From positions 1,984,001 to 2,048,000 of the forward strand of contig NZ_CAJRAF010000002.1 of the NCBI RefSeq assembly GCF_907164905.1: a stretch of 64,000 nt of DNA, given 5' to 3'. This DNA is from Dyadobacter sp. CECT 9275 (lineage in GTDB: Bacteria; Bacteroidota; Bacteroidia; Cytophagales; Spirosomataceae). The notes beneath the pieces are model-generated. The model was not told the origin of the DNA. It searched no databases and saw nothing but the letters and a program-made list of their open reading frames with translations. The position numbers and the translations under genes were made by a program. Shown one piece after another: positions 43,727-52,947 of the stretch (positions within the stretch are counted from its first letter, which is position 1; each line of letters begins with the position of its first letter).

Positions 43727-46690
43727 ATGAAAAAAACTGTATTATTATTTCTGCTCGTTTTTACCAGTTTCATCCATCGTATTCAGGCGCAAATAACGAC
43801 TCCCCCAGGCTTTCTGCACCAAAACCGGAAATGGGTGGATTCAGTATTTGCCAGCCTCACACCCGACGAGCGAATTGCACAGCTCATTATGGTGGCGGCG
43901 GTTTCGGATGTAAAAAGGGCTGTAATAGACCCAAAAACGAGTAATTCGGCCTATGTTGAAAAACTTATCCGGGAGAATAAAATCGGTGGAATCGTGTTTT
44001 TCCAGGGAGGACCGGTTCCTCAGGCAAGGCTTACCAATTATTTTCAGTCGATATCCAAAACGCCCCTGCTGGTTGCCATGGATGCGGAGTTCGGGCTGGC
44101 CATGCGAATTGACAGTACGGTGAGATATCCTTACCAGATGACGCTGGGGGCCATTCAGGGCAATAACGAGCTGATTTACAATATGGGCGCTCAGCTGGCA
44201 CGCCAGGCAAAACGTTTGGGCGTTCATATCAATTTTGCTCCCGTGGCTGATGTTAACAATAACCCGGACAACCCGGTGATCAGCTTCCGGTCTTTCGGTG
44301 AGAATAAATATAAGGTAGCCGAAAAAGCAGTAGCGTACATGCGGGGTATGCAGGATAACGGCCTGCTGACCAGCGCCAAGCACTTCCCGGGCCATGGCGA
44401 TACCGGGGTAGATTCGCACTATGACCTTCCGTTGATACCCCATTCTAAGCAACGGCTGGATTCTTTGGAACTATATCCCTTCAGAGTACTGATGAATAAC
44501 GGGCTGAGCGGTGTGATGATCGCTCACCTGAGTATACCTTCCCTTGACAAAACGCCCAACCTCCCATCTACACTTTCCAAACCCATCGTGTCTGATTTAC
44601 TGAAACACGAAATGGGTTTTGAGGGGCTGATCTATTCCGATGCAATGAATATGAAGGGTGTTACCAAGTATTTCCCGGATGGCAAGGCAGATGCTATGGG
44701 ACTGGAAGCCGGAATGGATATCCTGGAGTTTACAGAAGATGTAAATAAATCCATCGCTGAAATAAAAAAAAGTATAGCAGAGGGCAGGATCAGCCAGGCT
44801 GAAATAGATTTCCGCTGTAGAAAAGTTTTAGAGGCCAAAGCATGGGCGGGATTGAACAGATACGAACCCGTAAAACTGGAAAACCTCTATGAAGACCTTA
44901 ATCCGAAAGAAGCTGAGTTGTCCAACCGCCTGCTGACCGAAAAAGCGCTTACCATTCTGAAAAACGACAACGACCTCTTGCCGCTCAGGGAACTGGATAC
45001 GCTGAGAATTGCGTCCATTTCCGTCGGCGCCGATACCGTTACTACGTTTCAGAAAACGCTTGAACTTTATACCACGGTGGATCATTTCAGTATACCTGCC
45101 AAGCCAACTGAAGAACAGCTCACCGCCCTGCGAAACAAACTTGGACAATACAATTTGTTATTGGTGGGTGTGCACCTGGGAAGTATCTCTCCCAGGACCA
45201 GCTATGGCCTCACAGAGCCCATGAATGCCATTTTGCAGGAGTTAATGACAACCAACAAAGCGGTTGTATCCGTATTCGGGAATCCCTATTCGCTGAACAA
45301 AATCCAGCATACCGAACAAGCCAGAGCACTGATCATGGCCTACCAGCTTACGCCGTTTACGCAGGATCTTTCGGCACAGCTCATTTTCGGGGCGATACCT
45401 GCGAAAGGCAAATTGCCCGTAACCGTTAACAGCAGATATGGCTATGGACTTGGGATTGAAACACCGGCACTGGACCGTCTGAAATATACGATCCCTGAAG
45501 AGCTAGGCCTCGACTCTAAGATTATCACTTTTAAAATAGATTCCATTGCCAACATGGCGGTCGACAAAAAAGCGACGCCAGGCTGTGTGGTACAGCTTGC
45601 CAAAGACGGAAAGGTGTTTTTCAGAAAGGCTTATGGCAAGCATACCTATGAAGGAAATGCCCCGGTAAAACTGACGGATCTGTACGACCTTGCCTCGGTG
45701 ACCAAAATTACGGCTTCAACCCTGGCCCTGATGAGCCTGTACGACCAGAAAAAATTTGACCTGGACGCCACTATGAAAGATTATCTGCCGGATTTCAAAA
45801 ACTCCAACAAAGCAGATCTTCAATGGAGAAGGGTGCTTACACACAGCGCGAGGCTCAAGGCGTTTATCGTATTTTGGAAAGAAGCCAAAAACCCTGACGG
45901 GAGCTGGAAAAAGAAAACTTTCAGCACGAAAAAATCAGCACGTTATCCGATATCGGTGGTGGGTGACAGCCTTTTTATCCATAAAAAATATGCCAAAAAA
46001 CTTTTCAAAGGCATCCGGGACTCTCCTCTCAACAAGGATGAAGGCTATGTTTACAGCGACCTTTCTTTCATCCTCTATCCGCAAATTGTAAAACGCCTGA
46101 CCGGCGAGGATTTTGAGGATTACCTTAAAAATCATTACTATCATAAACTCGGCGCCAATACGCTCACTTTCAATCCCAGAAGATTTTACAAGCTGGAAGA
46201 AATTGTGCCCACCGAACGTGACACTTTTTTCCGGATGGCGCAGCTCCACGGACAAGTTCATGATGAAGCGGCTGCCATGCTGGGAGGACTGAGCGGACAC
46301 GCCGGCCTTTTCGGATCAGCCAATGATGTGATGAAAGTATGGCAGATGTACCTGCAGAAAGGTTACTACGGAGGCCAGCAACTGCTATCGCAGGATGCAC
46401 TGATTGAATTCACAAGGTACCAGTACCCGGAAATGGGCAGCAGGCGCGGAATTGGTTTTGACAAACCCACTTTCAAATATTCGGGCAATGCACCCCGGTA
46501 TGCAAGTCCGTCCAGTTTTGGACATACCGGCTATACCGGGATCATGACCTGGGCAGATCCCGCCTGGAAACTCAATTATGTATTCCTTTCCAACAGGGTT
46601 TATCCTACCCGTGAGAATAATAAGATTTCGCAAATGAACATCCGGACAGGGATTATGGATGTGGTATACAAAGAACTTTTAAAGAAATAA
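43727..46690 (+). CDS. Fused GH3 beta-N-acetylglucosaminidase and beta-lactamase-like protein
   Basis: 987 residues from ATG 43727, giving a signal peptide ending RIQAQ; a TTG ten codons earlier is less likely. Residues 33-330 are a NagZ-type GH3 domain: KHFPGHG (218-224), the Asp229-His231 pair and the nucleophile Asp305 in YSDAMNM. A GH3 C-terminal domain (about 395-560) and a class C beta-lactamase-like domain (about 590-985) follow, with SVTK (Ser657, Lys660), YVYSD and HTGYTG as the three penicillin-binding motifs. Such fusions are known in Bacteroidota and probably work on peptidoglycan fragments in the periplasm; activity of the esterase-like part is not established. Confidence 0.9.
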   Translation: MKKTVLLFLLVFTSFIHRIQAQITTPPGFLHQNRKWVDSVFASLTPDERIAQLIMVAAVSDVKRAVIDPKTSNSAYVEKLIRENKIGGIVFFQGGPVPQARLTNYFQSISKTPLLVAMDAEFGLAMRIDSTVRYPYQMTLGAIQGNNELIYNMGAQLARQAKRLGVHINFAPVADVNNNPDNPVISFRSFGENKYKVAEKAVAYMRGMQDNGLLTSAKHFPGHGDTGVDSHYDLPLIPHSKQRLDSLELYPFRVLMNNGLSGVMIAHLSIPSLDKTPNLPSTLSKPIVSDLLKHEMGFEGLIYSDAMNMKGVTKYFPDGKADAMGLEAGMDILEFTEDVNKSIAEIKKSIAEGRISQAEIDFRCRKVLEAKAWAGLNRYEPVKLENLYEDLNPKEAELSNRLLTEKALTILKNDNDLLPLRELDTLRIASISVGADTVTTFQKTLELYTTVDHFSIPAKPTEEQLTALRNKLGQYNLLLVGVHLGSISPRTSYGLTEPMNAILQELMTTNKAVVSVFGNPYSLNKIQHTEQARALIMAYQLTPFTQDLSAQLIFGAIPAKGKLPVTVNSRYGYGLGIETPALDRLKYTIPEELGLDSKIITFKIDSIANMAVDKKATPGCVVQLAKDGKVFFRKAYGKHTYEGNAPVKLTDLYDLASVTKITASTLALMSLYDQKKFDLDATMKDYLPDFKNSNKADLQWRRVLTHSARLKAFIVFWKEAKNPDGSWKKKTFSTKKSARYPISVVGDSLFIHKKYAKKLFKGIRDSPLNKDEGYVYSDLSFILYPQIVKRLTGEDFEDYLKNHYYHKLGANTLTFNPRRFYKLEEIVPTERDTFFRMAQLHGQVHDEAAAMLGGLSGHAGLFGSANDVMKVWQMYLQKGYYGGQQLLSQDALIEFTRYQYPEMGSRRGIGFDKPTFKYSGNAPRYASPSSFGHTGYTGIMTWADPAWKLNYVFLSNRVYPTRENNKISQMNIRTGIMDVVYKELLKK

Positions 46691-46695
46691 TTCAT

Positions 46696-46724
46696 AGCCC
46701 CCGCAGTAACACCGGGGGCTCTTT
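46696..46724 (+). terminator. Hairpin terminator after the GH3-beta-lactamase gene
   Basis: AGCCCCCG and CGGGGGCT pair over a nine-base loop just after the GH3 stop, followed by CTTTC. It separates this gene from the M28 peptidase gene 12 bases beyond. Confidence 0.75.
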
Positions 46725-46736
46725 CACTCAACAGAC

Positions 46737-47669
46737 ATGAAATTTCTCCTTGGCGTTTTTATCGTTCTTTCTGCTTCTTCCTATGCCCAGAATGTTTCTC
46801 CGGCTGCTTTGGGAAAACATATCAGATACCTCGCTTCTGATAAGATGAAAGGCAGGGGCACAGGCAGTAAGGAAAATACGCTGGCCGCCAAATATGTGGC
46901 CGGTCAGTTCCAAAAACTGAAACTAAAACCATTGGGTACCGAGGGGTATTTTCAGCCATTCACCGCAAAGGTCAGAAGGGTCGTAGTACCAGATAGCCTG
47001 AGGCCCGCCAGAAATGTTATCGGTTTTCTGGATAATGGTGCGGAATATACCGTTATCATCGGTGCCCATTTTGACCATCTGGGCTTGGGCAGGCAGGGCA
47101 GCTCCAAGGATGAACATCCAGAAGGAAAAATTCATAACGGTGCCGACGATAACGCTTCCGGCGTGGCTGGTCTGCTGGAACTGGCCCGGCATTTCTCCAC
47201 CAATGCCACAAAGGAACCCTACAACTTCCTGTTCATTGGTTTTGCAGCAGAGGAACTCGGACTCCTGGGCTCCAGACATTTTGTTAACAATCCTACAATA
47301 CCACTTGCTTCTGTCAATTTTATGTCGAACATGGACATGATCGGCAGGTATAATGCCGACCGCGGTGTGGGAATCGGTGGCTATGGAACGAGTGATCAGT
47401 GGCCTGAGGTATTCAGGGACGTCAAAGGGGATGTCAAGTTTTTCACGGACCGCGCCGGCAACGGCGGCTCCGATCATGGCTCCTTTTATGCCAAAAATAT
47501 ACCCGTCCTCTTCTTCCATACCGGTGGCCACGATGATTACCATAAGCCCGGTGATGATCCTGAAAAAGTAGATACAAAGGCCGCTGCCGGAATACTGGAG
47601 ATAGAGATCAAACTCATCGAAAACGCCATGAAACTTCCGAAACTTAATTTTACGGAGGTGAAGAACTGA
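46737..47669 (+). CDS. Exported M28-family metallopeptidase
   Basis: 310 residues with a signal peptide (about 1-18, ending SSYAQ). The two-zinc aminopeptidase site of the M28 family is complete: IGAHFDHLG (His111), HNGADDNASGVAG (Asp137/138), GFAAEELGLLGS (Glu172/173), SNMDMIGR (Asp200) and HDDYHKPGDD with the final His. It would act in the periplasm or outside as an aminopeptidase. It follows the GH3-beta-lactamase terminator closely, so it may use its own promoter in the short gap or read-through. Confidence 0.92.
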   Translation: MKFLLGVFIVLSASSYAQNVSPAALGKHIRYLASDKMKGRGTGSKENTLAAKYVAGQFQKLKLKPLGTEGYFQPFTAKVRRVVVPDSLRPARNVIGFLDNGAEYTVIIGAHFDHLGLGRQGSSKDEHPEGKIHNGADDNASGVAGLLELARHFSTNATKEPYNFLFIGFAAEELGLLGSRHFVNNPTIPLASVNFMSNMDMIGRYNADRGVGIGGYGTSDQWPEVFRDVKGDVKFFTDRAGNGGSDHGSFYAKNIPVLFFHTGGHDDYHKPGDDPEKVDTKAAAGILEIEIKLIENAMKLPKLNFTEVKN

Positions 47670-47995
47670 TTGGCACCGATAGTTTAACATCCCAGGTTTC
47701 AGCCTGCTTTCTTCTCCAAACCGTTAACGTACATTCCATACTAAATCCTGGCGATGGGAGGCCTGACTTATCCCGGCAAAGGATAAATTTGATCCGCTCC
47801 ATCCTTTTCTCGTATAAGGCATTCTCCACCATACTGATAATTGGTTTGCAGGTGCTGAAATATCAAAAAGATTAAAACAAAGCATAATTCAGGGACCTCT
47901 TTGGCGCGGTTTTTATGGGATAAATGTCGTGATCAGGATCGGAAATTACCGGTGAATACCAATAAAACCGGGTAAACGCCGTTAAAAAATCGTTA
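47670..47995. other. Intergenic stretch before the trehalase gene
   Basis: About 330 bases with no supported gene. Only minor frames cross it and none has recognisable features. No strong hairpin or promoter was found. The last bases before 48017 encode, in frame with trehalase, residues that look like the start of a signal peptide (see the finding on 47996). Confidence 0.5.
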
Positions 47996-48016
47996 ATACT
48001 AAAAAAAGTCAGTGTT

Positions 48017-49567
48017 TTGATTGGATTCGTTTCAGCCTCACCCTCCTACGGACAAGCATACTATTCCCCAGAAGATCTGTACGGATCGTTGTTTGCGGAT
48101 GTCCAGAACGGGTATATCTTTTCAGATTCAAAAACATTTGCTGATTGTATACCCCTTTTTGATCCCGTTTATATCATTGAACAATATCATCGTGAAAAAG
48201 AGCGGGAAGGATTCAGTCTTTCCGATTTCGTATCGGCGCATTTCCGGGTTCCCGAAAAAATAAAATCCGATTTTATACCTGATCGGCAGGAAAGTGCGGA
48301 GCAGCATGTAAAAAGATTATGGCCCGTGCTGATGCGTCGACCGGAAAATCAGGAACAAGGAGGTTCACTCATTCCGCTGCCCCACTGTTATGTTGTCCCC
48401 GGAGGCAGATTCAGGGAAATATATTACTGGGATAGCTACTTCACCATGCTCGGCCTGAGGGAAAGCGGGCGCGTGGATCTGATCGAAAGCATGGTAAACA
48501 ACTTTGCTTTTTTGATCAACAGTTTTGGATTTATTCCCACCGCCAACCGTACTTATTATCTTAGCAGGTCGCAGCCGCCGTTTTTCTCACTGATGGTACA
48601 GTTATACAGTGAAATGGAAGGCAAAAAAGTCCTCAAGACCTATCTGCCCCAGCTAAAAAAAGAGTACGACTACTGGATGGATACCGGCAATAGTACCGCC
48701 GAGCCATTCACAGGATACCGCCGTGTGGTGTACCTGCCTGACGGCGCAGTCCTGAACCGCTACTGGGACGACAAAGCTACGCCGAGGCCAGAAGCATACC
48801 GCGAGGACATAGAGCTTGCGCTGGAGGCCCAGGAACAGCATGGTACCAGCCCCGATGAACTTTACAGACATATCAGGGCGGCCGCAGAATCAGGCTGGGA
48901 TTTCAGCAGCCGCTGGTTTGGGGATGAGTCCGACTTTTCCACCATCAAAACAACCGACATTATTCCGGTTGACCTGAACTGCCTGATGTATCACCTCGAA
49001 AAAACGCTGGCAGAAGCATACCGGTTGAAAGATAACCCTGAAATGCAGCAGATCTTTGAAGACAAGGCCAATGCCCGCTGTCAGGCCATTCAGAAATATT
49101 TCTGGAATGAAGACCGTCATTTTTTTATGGATTACGACTTCAAAAAACAAGCAAACACGGATTCCATCTCCCTGGCAGGGTCCTACCCTCTGTTTTTCAA
49201 ACTGGCGTCCAAGCCTCAGTCACATTACATCAGAGCCTATCTCCGCCTGAATTTCCTTAAGTCCGGGGGACTTCTAACAACCAATGTCAAGTCGGGCCAG
49301 CAATGGGATGCTCCAAACGGATGGGCGCCTTTACAATGGATTGCTTACAAGGGGCTTAGGAATTACAATTTTCACCGGACAGCCAACGAATTGAGTGTAG
49401 AATGGCTGGGACTCATTGAGAAAGAATTTAAACACAGCGGAAAAATGCTCGAGAAATACAACGTATCCGACACGAACCTCATTGCCGGTGGTGGGGAATA
49501 CGAGATTCAGGAAGGTTTTGGCTGGACCAACGGCGTATATCTGCGGATGAAAAACCGAAAGCGCTAA
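48017..49567 (+). CDS. treA: Periplasmic alpha,alpha-trehalase (GH37)
   Basis: 516 residues from TTG 48017; the true start is probably 21 bases upstream (see findings). It hydrolyses trehalose to two glucose. Both GH37 signatures are present: PGGRFREIYYWDSYFTML (signature 1) and QWDAPNGWAPLQ (signature 2), with NRYWDDKATPRPEAY in between as in TreA. A signal-like sequence ending SYGQA precedes the domain, so the enzyme is likely periplasmic. Length fits TreA (about 530). It stands alone, with no trehalose transporter or phosphotrehalase beside it. Confidence 0.92.
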   Translation: MIGFVSASPSYGQAYYSPEDLYGSLFADVQNGYIFSDSKTFADCIPLFDPVYIIEQYHREKEREGFSLSDFVSAHFRVPEKIKSDFIPDRQESAEQHVKRLWPVLMRRPENQEQGGSLIPLPHCYVVPGGRFREIYYWDSYFTMLGLRESGRVDLIESMVNNFAFLINSFGFIPTANRTYYLSRSQPPFFSLMVQLYSEMEGKKVLKTYLPQLKKEYDYWMDTGNSTAEPFTGYRRVVYLPDGAVLNRYWDDKATPRPEAYREDIELALEAQEQHGTSPDELYRHIRAAAESGWDFSSRWFGDESDFSTIKTTDIIPVDLNCLMYHLEKTLAEAYRLKDNPEMQQIFEDKANARCQAIQKYFWNEDRHFFMDYDFKKQANTDSISLAGSYPLFFKLASKPQSHYIRAYLRLNFLKSGGLLTTNVKSGQQWDAPNGWAPLQWIAYKGLRNYNFHRTANELSVEWLGLIEKEFKHSGKMLEKYNVSDTNLIAGGGEYEIQEGFGWTNGVYLRMKNRKR

Positions 49568-49701
49568 AAGATTCCGTCGAATCGTTCAATCAGGATATTA
49601 TTATCGGATTCTAATGTGTATCTTAAAATTTTCCATACTTACCTTCAATTAATCGCAATTTTTTTTAATACCTTGGAGTTCTCTTAATCTCTGGCAAATT
49701 C

Positions 49702-50487
49702 ATGAAACTACCGTTATACCAAGTCGATGCTTTTACAAATCAAATTTTTGCGGGAAACCCAGCTGCCATCGTTCCGCTCAATGAATGGATCTCCGATGAA
49801 CTAATGGTGAACATCGCTGCAGAGAATAACCTGGCGGAAACAGCTTTTTACGTTCCCTCGGAAAACGGCTTTGATATCCGCTGGTTTACCCCCTCTGTGG
49901 AAGTGGATTTATGCGGACACGCAACACTGGCAACCGCGTTTGTGATATTTAATATACAAGGTTATGAGGGAGATCTCATCCGGTTCAATTCCAGAAGCGG
50001 AGAACTGACGGTGACAAGAAATGAAGACTGGCTCACCCTCAACTTCCCCGTTGATTCCTACCATATTGCAGTTCCGCCACCAGCACTGGTGGAAGGACTC
50101 AAATCAGGTACTGTTCAGGAAGTCTATAAAGGAAAAACCGATTATATGGTAGTACTTGACTCCGAAGCCGAGGTCCGTGACCTGGAAATGGATATTATTA
50201 TCTTATCAACCATTCCGGCACGGGGTATCATCGTCACGGCGCCCGGCGAAGACGTGGATTTCGTATCGCGGTTTTTTGCCCCCCAGTCGGGTATTGATGA
50301 AGATCCCGTGACAGGTTCGGCACATACAACACTAATACCCTATTGGGCAGAAAAACTCTCAAAGACGACACTTACAGCGAAACAATTATCCAAAAGAGGT
50401 GGATTCCTGCAATGCGAGCTGGTTAATGACCGTGTGAATATCGGAGGCCAGGGAAGGTTATACCTACAGGGAGAACTGGAAATCTGA
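49702..50487 (+). CDS. PhzF-family isomerase
   Basis: 261 residues of the PhzF/YddE family, which shares the diaminopimelate epimerase fold. Conserved parts are QVDAFTNQIFAGNPAAIVPL at the start, ENNLAETAFYV, the RWFTPSVEVDLCGHATLATA segment and DEDPVTGSAHTTLIPYW, which contain the active-site Glu and Asp. In pseudomonads PhzF isomerises a phenazine precursor; in other bacteria the role is unknown and no phenazine genes are visible here, so only the family name is given. It converges with the DMT permease gene, with an excellent hairpin between. Confidence 0.9.
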   Translation: MKLPLYQVDAFTNQIFAGNPAAIVPLNEWISDELMVNIAAENNLAETAFYVPSENGFDIRWFTPSVEVDLCGHATLATAFVIFNIQGYEGDLIRFNSRSGELTVTRNEDWLTLNFPVDSYHIAVPPPALVEGLKSGTVQEVYKGKTDYMVVLDSEAEVRDLEMDIIILSTIPARGIIVTAPGEDVDFVSRFFAPQSGIDEDPVTGSAHTTLIPYWAEKLSKTTLTAKQLSKRGGFLQCELVNDRVNIGGQGRLYLQGELEI

Positions 50488-50508
50488 TCAATCCGGAATA
50501 AATTACCT

Positions 50509-50536
50509 GAACGTTAGTATAGGACTACTAACGTTT
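50509..50536. terminator. Bidirectional hairpin between PhzF and DMT permease
   Basis: AACGTTAGTA and TACTAACGTT form a perfect ten-base stem around TAGGAC, overlapping the stop of the DMT permease on the minus strand. A T-containing tail follows on both strands, so it could stop both genes. Confidence 0.65.
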
Positions 50537-51400
50537 CAGTTTTGCCCGCTGGCCGGTATAAAGTCCTCCAATGACTAGTACCGTTCCGCACAATGTAAAC
50601 AGGGTAACGGGCTCATCCATCAGCCACCAGGCAAAGATGAACCCGAACAATGGGCACAGAAAAAGCCACAATGACGCTTTTACGGTATCAATCCTAAGGA
50701 GGTAAAACCAGCAGATCAGCCCGATGATCGAAACAGCAAGGCTCAGCCACAAAACCGAAACCCAAAATTGAAAATCCCAGCTGGTTTCATTAAAATCTGC
50801 CAGGCTAAGCGTAAAGGGAAGCAGAAAAACCCCGCCAAGCAATACCTGCCACCCGTTGATCAGCAGATTGGATAACTCCCATTTTACGGTACTGTAATAA
50901 ACGCTGGCTGCAGAAACAGAAACCATACTCAAAAGCAAAACAGCGATTCCCTCCGGACGTGTGATACTTCCCTGCAGCAGTGGATAGGTTGCAATTCCAA
51001 TACCCGTCATCCCCAGTAAAATAGCCAGCCAATCGGTCGGCAAAGTGGGCCTTTTCAACCACCACGACGACAGCAATACAATAATGAGCGGGTTGGTAGA
51101 AACAGCCAGGCTTCCTATCCCGGCAGCTGTATATTTCATGGCATACACGTACAAGCCCAGGTACAGCGTTGTATTAAGAAAACCAAAAAGAGAGAGCTGG
51201 AGCAATTCTTTTCTGCCTGGCAAACGGACCGTCTCGTTACGTACGAATCCATAGGTAATCCCCAGCAGTAAAATTCCCGCTATAAAAAACCGGATATTGG
51301 CCAGAATTAGAGGAGGAGCCGATTGAACACCAAATTTGGTAGCCACGGAAGCCGAGGCCCAGAGAATTGAAAATAAAATACCGATACTGAAATTCTTCAC
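50528..51400 (-). CDS. EamA/DMT-superfamily transporter
   Basis: 290 residues with ten predicted helices in two EamA repeats. The first repeat begins LFSILWASASVATKFGVQSAPP, followed by NIRFFIAGILLL, and the second by PEGIAVLLLSMVSVSAASVYY and LWLFLCPLFGFIFAWWLMDEP, all typical of the drug/metabolite transporter group. The substrate cannot be named; family members export amino acids, nucleosides or drugs. It is divergent from the OmpA-family gene, with 72 bases between starts. Confidence 0.9.
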   Translation of the reverse strand: MKNFSIGILFSILWASASVATKFGVQSAPPLILANIRFFIAGILLLGITYGFVRNETVRLPGRKELLQLSLFGFLNTTLYLGLYVYAMKYTAAGIGSLAVSTNPLIIVLLSSWWLKRPTLPTDWLAILLGMTGIGIATYPLLQGSITRPEGIAVLLLSMVSVSAASVYYSTVKWELSNLLINGWQVLLGGVFLLPFTLSLADFNETSWDFQFWVSVLWLSLAVSIIGLICWFYLLRIDTVKASLWLFLCPLFGFIFAWWLMDEPVTLFTLCGTVLVIGGLYTGQRAKLKR

Positions 51401-51472
51401 TGCAAAACGAATTATAAAGCAAAAATAAACGAAGTGGTTCCCGTTCGCCCTACGTTTTTCATATTTTTGAAG

Positions 51473-52870
51473 ATGATTAACAAGATAACTGCAAAATACT
51501 TACTTACGATTTGTTTCCTCATCGGTCTGCAATACCTCTGTAATGCGCAAAAGCAATGGACCTATGATTTCAATAATGGATTTTCTCCTATAGAAAAAAA
51601 CGGCCCGCAACTTAAAAAGCTGGGCCAGCCCGGACAACTGGTCAGAGAAAAAATACCTGGTAACGAAGAGGTCAGCAGGACGGTCTACCAGTTTGAAGCC
51701 AACAGTGGCCTTCAGTTCAATAATTCTGAGGCAGGCGGGTTTCTGAATAAATCCTTTACTGTGGAAATTTACTTCAAAATGACTATGCTTGACAGTTGGA
51801 AACGGGTGCTTGATTTCAAAAACAGAAAAAGCGATTATGGCAGTTACATTTATGACGGCAAACTGAACTTTTACGACTATGCCATGAGCGAAAAGGCACC
51901 GGTAAAAGCCAATCACTACGTCCACTACGTTTACTCCCGTGACTTCGACACCAAAATGATAAAGATGTATATCAACGGGCAGTCGAAGGTAGAATTCAAA
52001 GACCCAGGCACTGAAGGCATGCTGGATGCCGACCAGGTACTTAACTTTTTTCAGGACGACCTGGTCGCCAACCATGAATCCAGTGCTGGCTCCGTGGCTC
52101 TCATCAGGGTCTACGACCGGGTGATGACTCCGGTTTTTATCCGCAGAAGTTATTTTAGCATCATCAAATCACCTCAGCCGGAAGAGGAGCCCATTACTGA
52201 AGAACAGCCCGCTGAACCGGCCAAAACAGAACCGGCTCCCCCTGCCCCTTCACGGATGCTGGCCAGCGTGAGCGGAAAAGTATATGATGGCAGAAATCTG
52301 AGACCGGTTAATGACGCTGACATTTTGGTTAGGAAGTTGAATGATAATGCGGTGGTGGCTCAGACAAAAACAGTTAATGGGGCTTATTTTCTTGAACTTC
52401 AGCCTTACGAGCGGTACAGAATATCCGCCGTTGCTAACGGCTTTCAAACCAAAAGTATTGCCGTAAAAACCACCAGCAGGCATGAAGAAATCAAATCACT
52501 GATCAGCCTGGCTCCTGAAACCTATGTACGCCCGCTTGCAACTCTGTTGTTCCTCCAGAGTGATGAAAATCTGGATGAAGCCGCAAAAAGTACGCTGGAT
52601 TCTATGGCCGGATACTTTCTGCAGAATCCATCCTTAAAAATCGTGATTAAAGGGCATACCGACAACGTTGGTGATTTTGAAAAAAATCTTAAACTATCCA
52701 ATCTCAGGGTCAATTCGGCCAGAAACTACCTGATCGGGAAAGGAATTGCCGCTGAAAGAATAAAAGGAAACGGATATGGCTCTTCCCGGCCAGAAACCGC
52801 AAATCAATCTGAAACGAAAAGAAAATACAACAGAAGGGTAGAGATATGGGCAGAGCCGGAAAAAAGATAA
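51473..52870 (+). CDS. OmpA-family protein with LamG-like and regulatory-like domains
   Basis: 465 residues from ATG 51473, giving a signal peptide ending YLCNAQ. Layout: a LamG/concanavalin-like domain (about 30-215, FTVEIYFKMTMLDSWKRVL), a Pro/Glu-rich linker (about 235-265), a carboxypeptidase-regulatory-like beta domain (about 270-345, VSGKVYDGRNLRPVNDADI and NGAYFLELQPYERYRI) and a C-terminal OmpA peptidoglycan-binding domain (about 355-465) with IKGHTDNVGDFEKNL, LSNLRVNSARNYL and NRRVEIWAEP. It would link the outer membrane or surface to the cell wall. The LamG-plus-OmpA order is less common than barrel-plus-OmpA. Confidence 0.87.
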   Translation: MINKITAKYLLTICFLIGLQYLCNAQKQWTYDFNNGFSPIEKNGPQLKKLGQPGQLVREKIPGNEEVSRTVYQFEANSGLQFNNSEAGGFLNKSFTVEIYFKMTMLDSWKRVLDFKNRKSDYGSYIYDGKLNFYDYAMSEKAPVKANHYVHYVYSRDFDTKMIKMYINGQSKVEFKDPGTEGMLDADQVLNFFQDDLVANHESSAGSVALIRVYDRVMTPVFIRRSYFSIIKSPQPEEEPITEEQPAEPAKTEPAPPAPSRMLASVSGKVYDGRNLRPVNDADILVRKLNDNAVVAQTKTVNGAYFLELQPYERYRISAVANGFQTKSIAVKTTSRHEEIKSLISLAPETYVRPLATLLFLQSDENLDEAAKSTLDSMAGYFLQNPSLKIVIKGHTDNVGDFEKNLKLSNLRVNSARNYLIGKGIAAERIKGNGYGSSRPETANQSETKRKYNRRVEIWAEPEKR

Positions 52871-52897
52871 AGCCATCTCACTGAGATGGCTTTATAC
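52871..52897. terminator. Strong bidirectional terminator after the OmpA-family gene
   Basis: AGCCATCTCA and TGAGATGGCT form a ten-base perfect stem with a one-base loop (effectively a nine-base stem with three), directly after the OmpA stop. TTTAT follows on the plus strand and TTTATCTTTTTT on the minus strand, so it can serve both converging genes. Confidence 0.85.
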
Positions 52898-52947
52898 TGA
52901 CTATTCCTAAACCCTTAACCTTTTCTTATCTTTATTTGATTTTTGAA

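Noticed and set aside
46923..47690. A 255-codon minus-strand frame over the M28 peptidase gene
   Set aside because: Antisense to a gene with a complete two-zinc motif set; no family features in the translation.
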